A DNA stretch of 64,000 bases from Vibrio comitans (lineage in GTDB: Bacteria; Pseudomonadota; Gammaproteobacteria; Enterobacterales; Vibrionaceae). Shown one piece after another: positions 62,529-64,000 of this stretch. The stretch lies in the NCBI GenBank assembly GCA_024346835.1, contig AP024867.1, positions 124,001 through 188,000 of the forward strand. The letters run 5' to 3'. The translations under genes and the position numbers were made by a program. The notes below the pieces were generated by a model. It saw only the letters and a program-made list of their open reading frames with translations. It was not told the origin of the DNA and ran no database searches. Numbering within the stretch: position 1 is the stretch's first letter; each line of letters starts with the position of its first letter.

Positions 62529-64000
62529 ATGAAGAGGCAATTCACAATCCCTACCTCACTATTATGTGCTTTCAGTTTGGTCGCATGTAATGGCTCAAGT
62601 AACAAAGGTACCCCCGTCGATGCCGATACGGTTTTCTATAACGGTCAGATAATCACTATGGACAGCAATGAGACAACCGCATCATCACTCGCTGTGAAAG
62701 AAGGGAAAATTGTTGGTCTTAATGTACCCGTTTCTAACTATAGCGCCTCTGATGTCGAACTAATTAACCTCGACAACCAAACTATCGTTCCCGGATTTAT
62801 CGATGCTCATGGCCATTTTTCCATGGTTGCACAAAGTATCAATTACGCTAACCTCGCTCCTTCTCCTGTTGGAGAAAGTGACTCTATTCCATTGCTCGTC
62901 CAATCGATGCAAGAGTTTTGGGAGGACAGAGAATTGGCTGAAGGGCAATGGCTGGTTGGCACAGGTTATGACGACTCTCTTCTTGCAGAACAGACACACC
63001 CAACAAGGTACGACTTAGATCAAGTCAGTACTGAAGTTCCAATAGTCATTGTCCACGTATCGTTCCACCTAGCCGTTGTTAATAGTAAAGCGCTTGAATT
63101 GCTTGAAATTGATGAGAGCACCATTGACCCAGAAGGAGGCAAAATTGTCCGTGTTGAAGGGACAAATATACCTAATGGCGTGCTCGAAGAAACTGCCATG
63201 TATCTGGCGATGGGCGGGCTGGAATCTGCACCTCAAACACCTGAAAGTACGATTGAGGCGTTCAATTTAGCGCAAGAGTATTATGCTAGTTTTGGGATTA
63301 CCACGATTCAAGACGGAGCCGCCTCGCCTGCATCTGTTCGTCTATACGAATCACTGGGAAACAATGATGTTCTTTATCTTGATATCGCAGCTTACCCAAC
63401 TTGGGATGCTTATACGATACTAGGGATTGAAGGTTACGAAACCTCTCGAGAATACACCAATAATTTTCGTATCGCGGGTGTGAAAATGATATTGGATGGC
63501 TCTCCACAAGGTAAAACCGCGTTCATGACCCAGCCGTACCTCAACCCACCAGCGGGAGAATCGAACGATTATGTCGGATATTCAACGCTAACCAAAACAT
63601 TTTTAGAGCAAAAACTACGAGGTTACTTAGACTCTGGTACACAGTTTATCATCCATACCAATGGCGATGCTTCCGTTGATATGTTATTGGATACTTTAGA
63701 TGGCATTACAGTGGAATCAGATGATTTTGAATCTATTCGCCCTGTGTCTATTCACTCACAAACATCCCGAGACGACCAACTTAAGCGGATGGTTGAATAC
63801 AATATGATACCCTCATTCTTCTCTGCCCATACCTACTTTTGGGGGGATTGGCACCGAGACGAAGTGTTCGGCCTTGAACGCGCACAACGAATCAGTCCAA
63901 CTCGATCCGCTTCTAATTTCGAGATTCCATATACCACTCACAACGATTCGCCTGTTGTCGACCCTGATATAATTCGCTTAATTTATAACACAGTAAATCG
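62529..64000 (+). CDS. YtcJ-like amidohydrolase lipoprotein (3' end outside the window)
   Basis: The frame opens with ATG 62529 (490 codons seen) and runs off the window. It starts with a lipoprotein signal ending LVACNG (Cys20). Amidohydrolase family 3 features: TVFYNGQIITMD near the start, GFIDAHGHFSM (His94, His96), HVSFHLAVVNSKAL, and later ILDGSPQGKTAFMT and FIIHTNGDASVDML. These resemble YtcJ/NfdA-type deacylases or amidases of unknown substrate. The lipid anchor places it in the periplasm or on the outer surface. Confidence 0.85.
   Translation, partial: MKRQFTIPTSLLCAFSLVACNGSSNKGTPVDADTVFYNGQIITMDSNETTASSLAVKEGKIVGLNVPVSNYSASDVELINLDNQTIVPGFIDAHGHFSMVAQSINYANLAPSPVGESDSIPLLVQSMQEFWEDRELAEGQWLVGTGYDDSLLAEQTHPTRYDLDQVSTEVPIVIVHVSFHLAVVNSKALELLEIDESTIDPEGGKIVRVEGTNIPNGVLEETAMYLAMGGLESAPQTPESTIEAFNLAQEYYASFGITTIQDGAASPASVRLYESLGNNDVLYLDIAAYPTWDAYTILGIEGYETSREYTNNFRIAGVKMILDGSPQGKTAFMTQPYLNPPAGESNDYVGYSTLTKTFLEQKLRGYLDSGTQFIIHTNGDASVDMLLDTLDGITVESDDFESIRPVSIHSQTSRDDQLKRMVEYNMIPSFFSAHTYFWGDWHRDEVFGLERAQRISPTRSASNFEIPYTTHNDSPVVDPDIIRLIYNTVN

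Noticed and set aside
1..64000. CRISPR arrays, tRNA and rRNA genes
   Set aside because: Read for regular repeat-spacer patterns and cloverleaf or rRNA sequences; none seen.

Overview
The window reads as chromosomal DNA of a Vibrio-like gammaproteobacterium, possibly the second chromosome. The basis is moderate-to-low GC, tightly packed envelope and transport operons, an L-threonate/D-erythronate operon, a guaC 3' fragment with Vibrio-like residues, and short imperfect palindromes that resemble integron attC sites. No rRNA, tRNA or CRISPR array was recognised. The genus is an inference from gene content and style.

Layout. 1-7.5 kb: a cluster of exported lipolytic-type proteins: a patatin lipoprotein cut by the window edge, two outer-membrane beta-barrel candidates, a type-B carboxylesterase-fold lipoprotein lacking two catalytic triad residues, and a phospholipase-D-family lipoprotein. 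7.5-13.7 kb: a GreA/Rnk-like protein, a YcaQ/AlkX DNA glycosylase homologue, a TamA-type Omp85 protein with no adjacent TamB, and a DUF1254/DUF1214 protein divergent from a LysR regulator. 13.8-20.8 kb: a polar amino-acid ABC importer, an exported N-acyl-D-amino-acid deacylase-like amidohydrolase, an outer-membrane protein and a LysR regulator.

20.9-29.3 kb: accessory DNA. It has a guaC 3' fragment with its own terminator, a tyrosine recombinase paired with a small core-binding-like protein, a structured intergenic kilobase with a candidate minus-strand RNA, small unknown genes, a PAP2 phosphatase lipoprotein with an autotransporter-type repeat tail, and a second short recombinase. 29.5-35.9 kb: a complete threonate/erythronate catabolic operon (permease, isomerase, decarboxylating aldolase, kinase, dehydrogenase) with a divergent DeoR regulator. 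36-38.9 kb: a lipoprotein, a small protein and probable decayed coding sequence. 38.9-41.3 kb: gltS overlapping a second patatin lipoprotein. 41.4-48 kb: an RND tripartite efflux operon with a LysR regulator. 48.5-49.4 kb: two small envelope proteins (DUF6152, DUF6644-like).

49.9-54.9 kb: an unfamiliar six-gene minus-strand unit coding for a class-3 lipase, a coiled-coil lipoprotein, a small helical protein, a secreted protein, a membrane-anchored protein and a trypsin-like protease. It is the best candidate here for an undescribed system. 55-59.9 kb: low-density DNA like integron cassettes, with attC-like sites, a frameshifted pseudogene recalling the TRADD-N-associated membrane domain, and small cassette-type proteins. 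A 22-codon leader ORF and a chain of hairpins precede a MATE transporter at 59.9-61.3 kb. The window ends with an unknown protein and a partial amidohydrolase lipoprotein. A degenerate ~30-bp dispersed repeat recurs in gaps between 28 and 62 kb.
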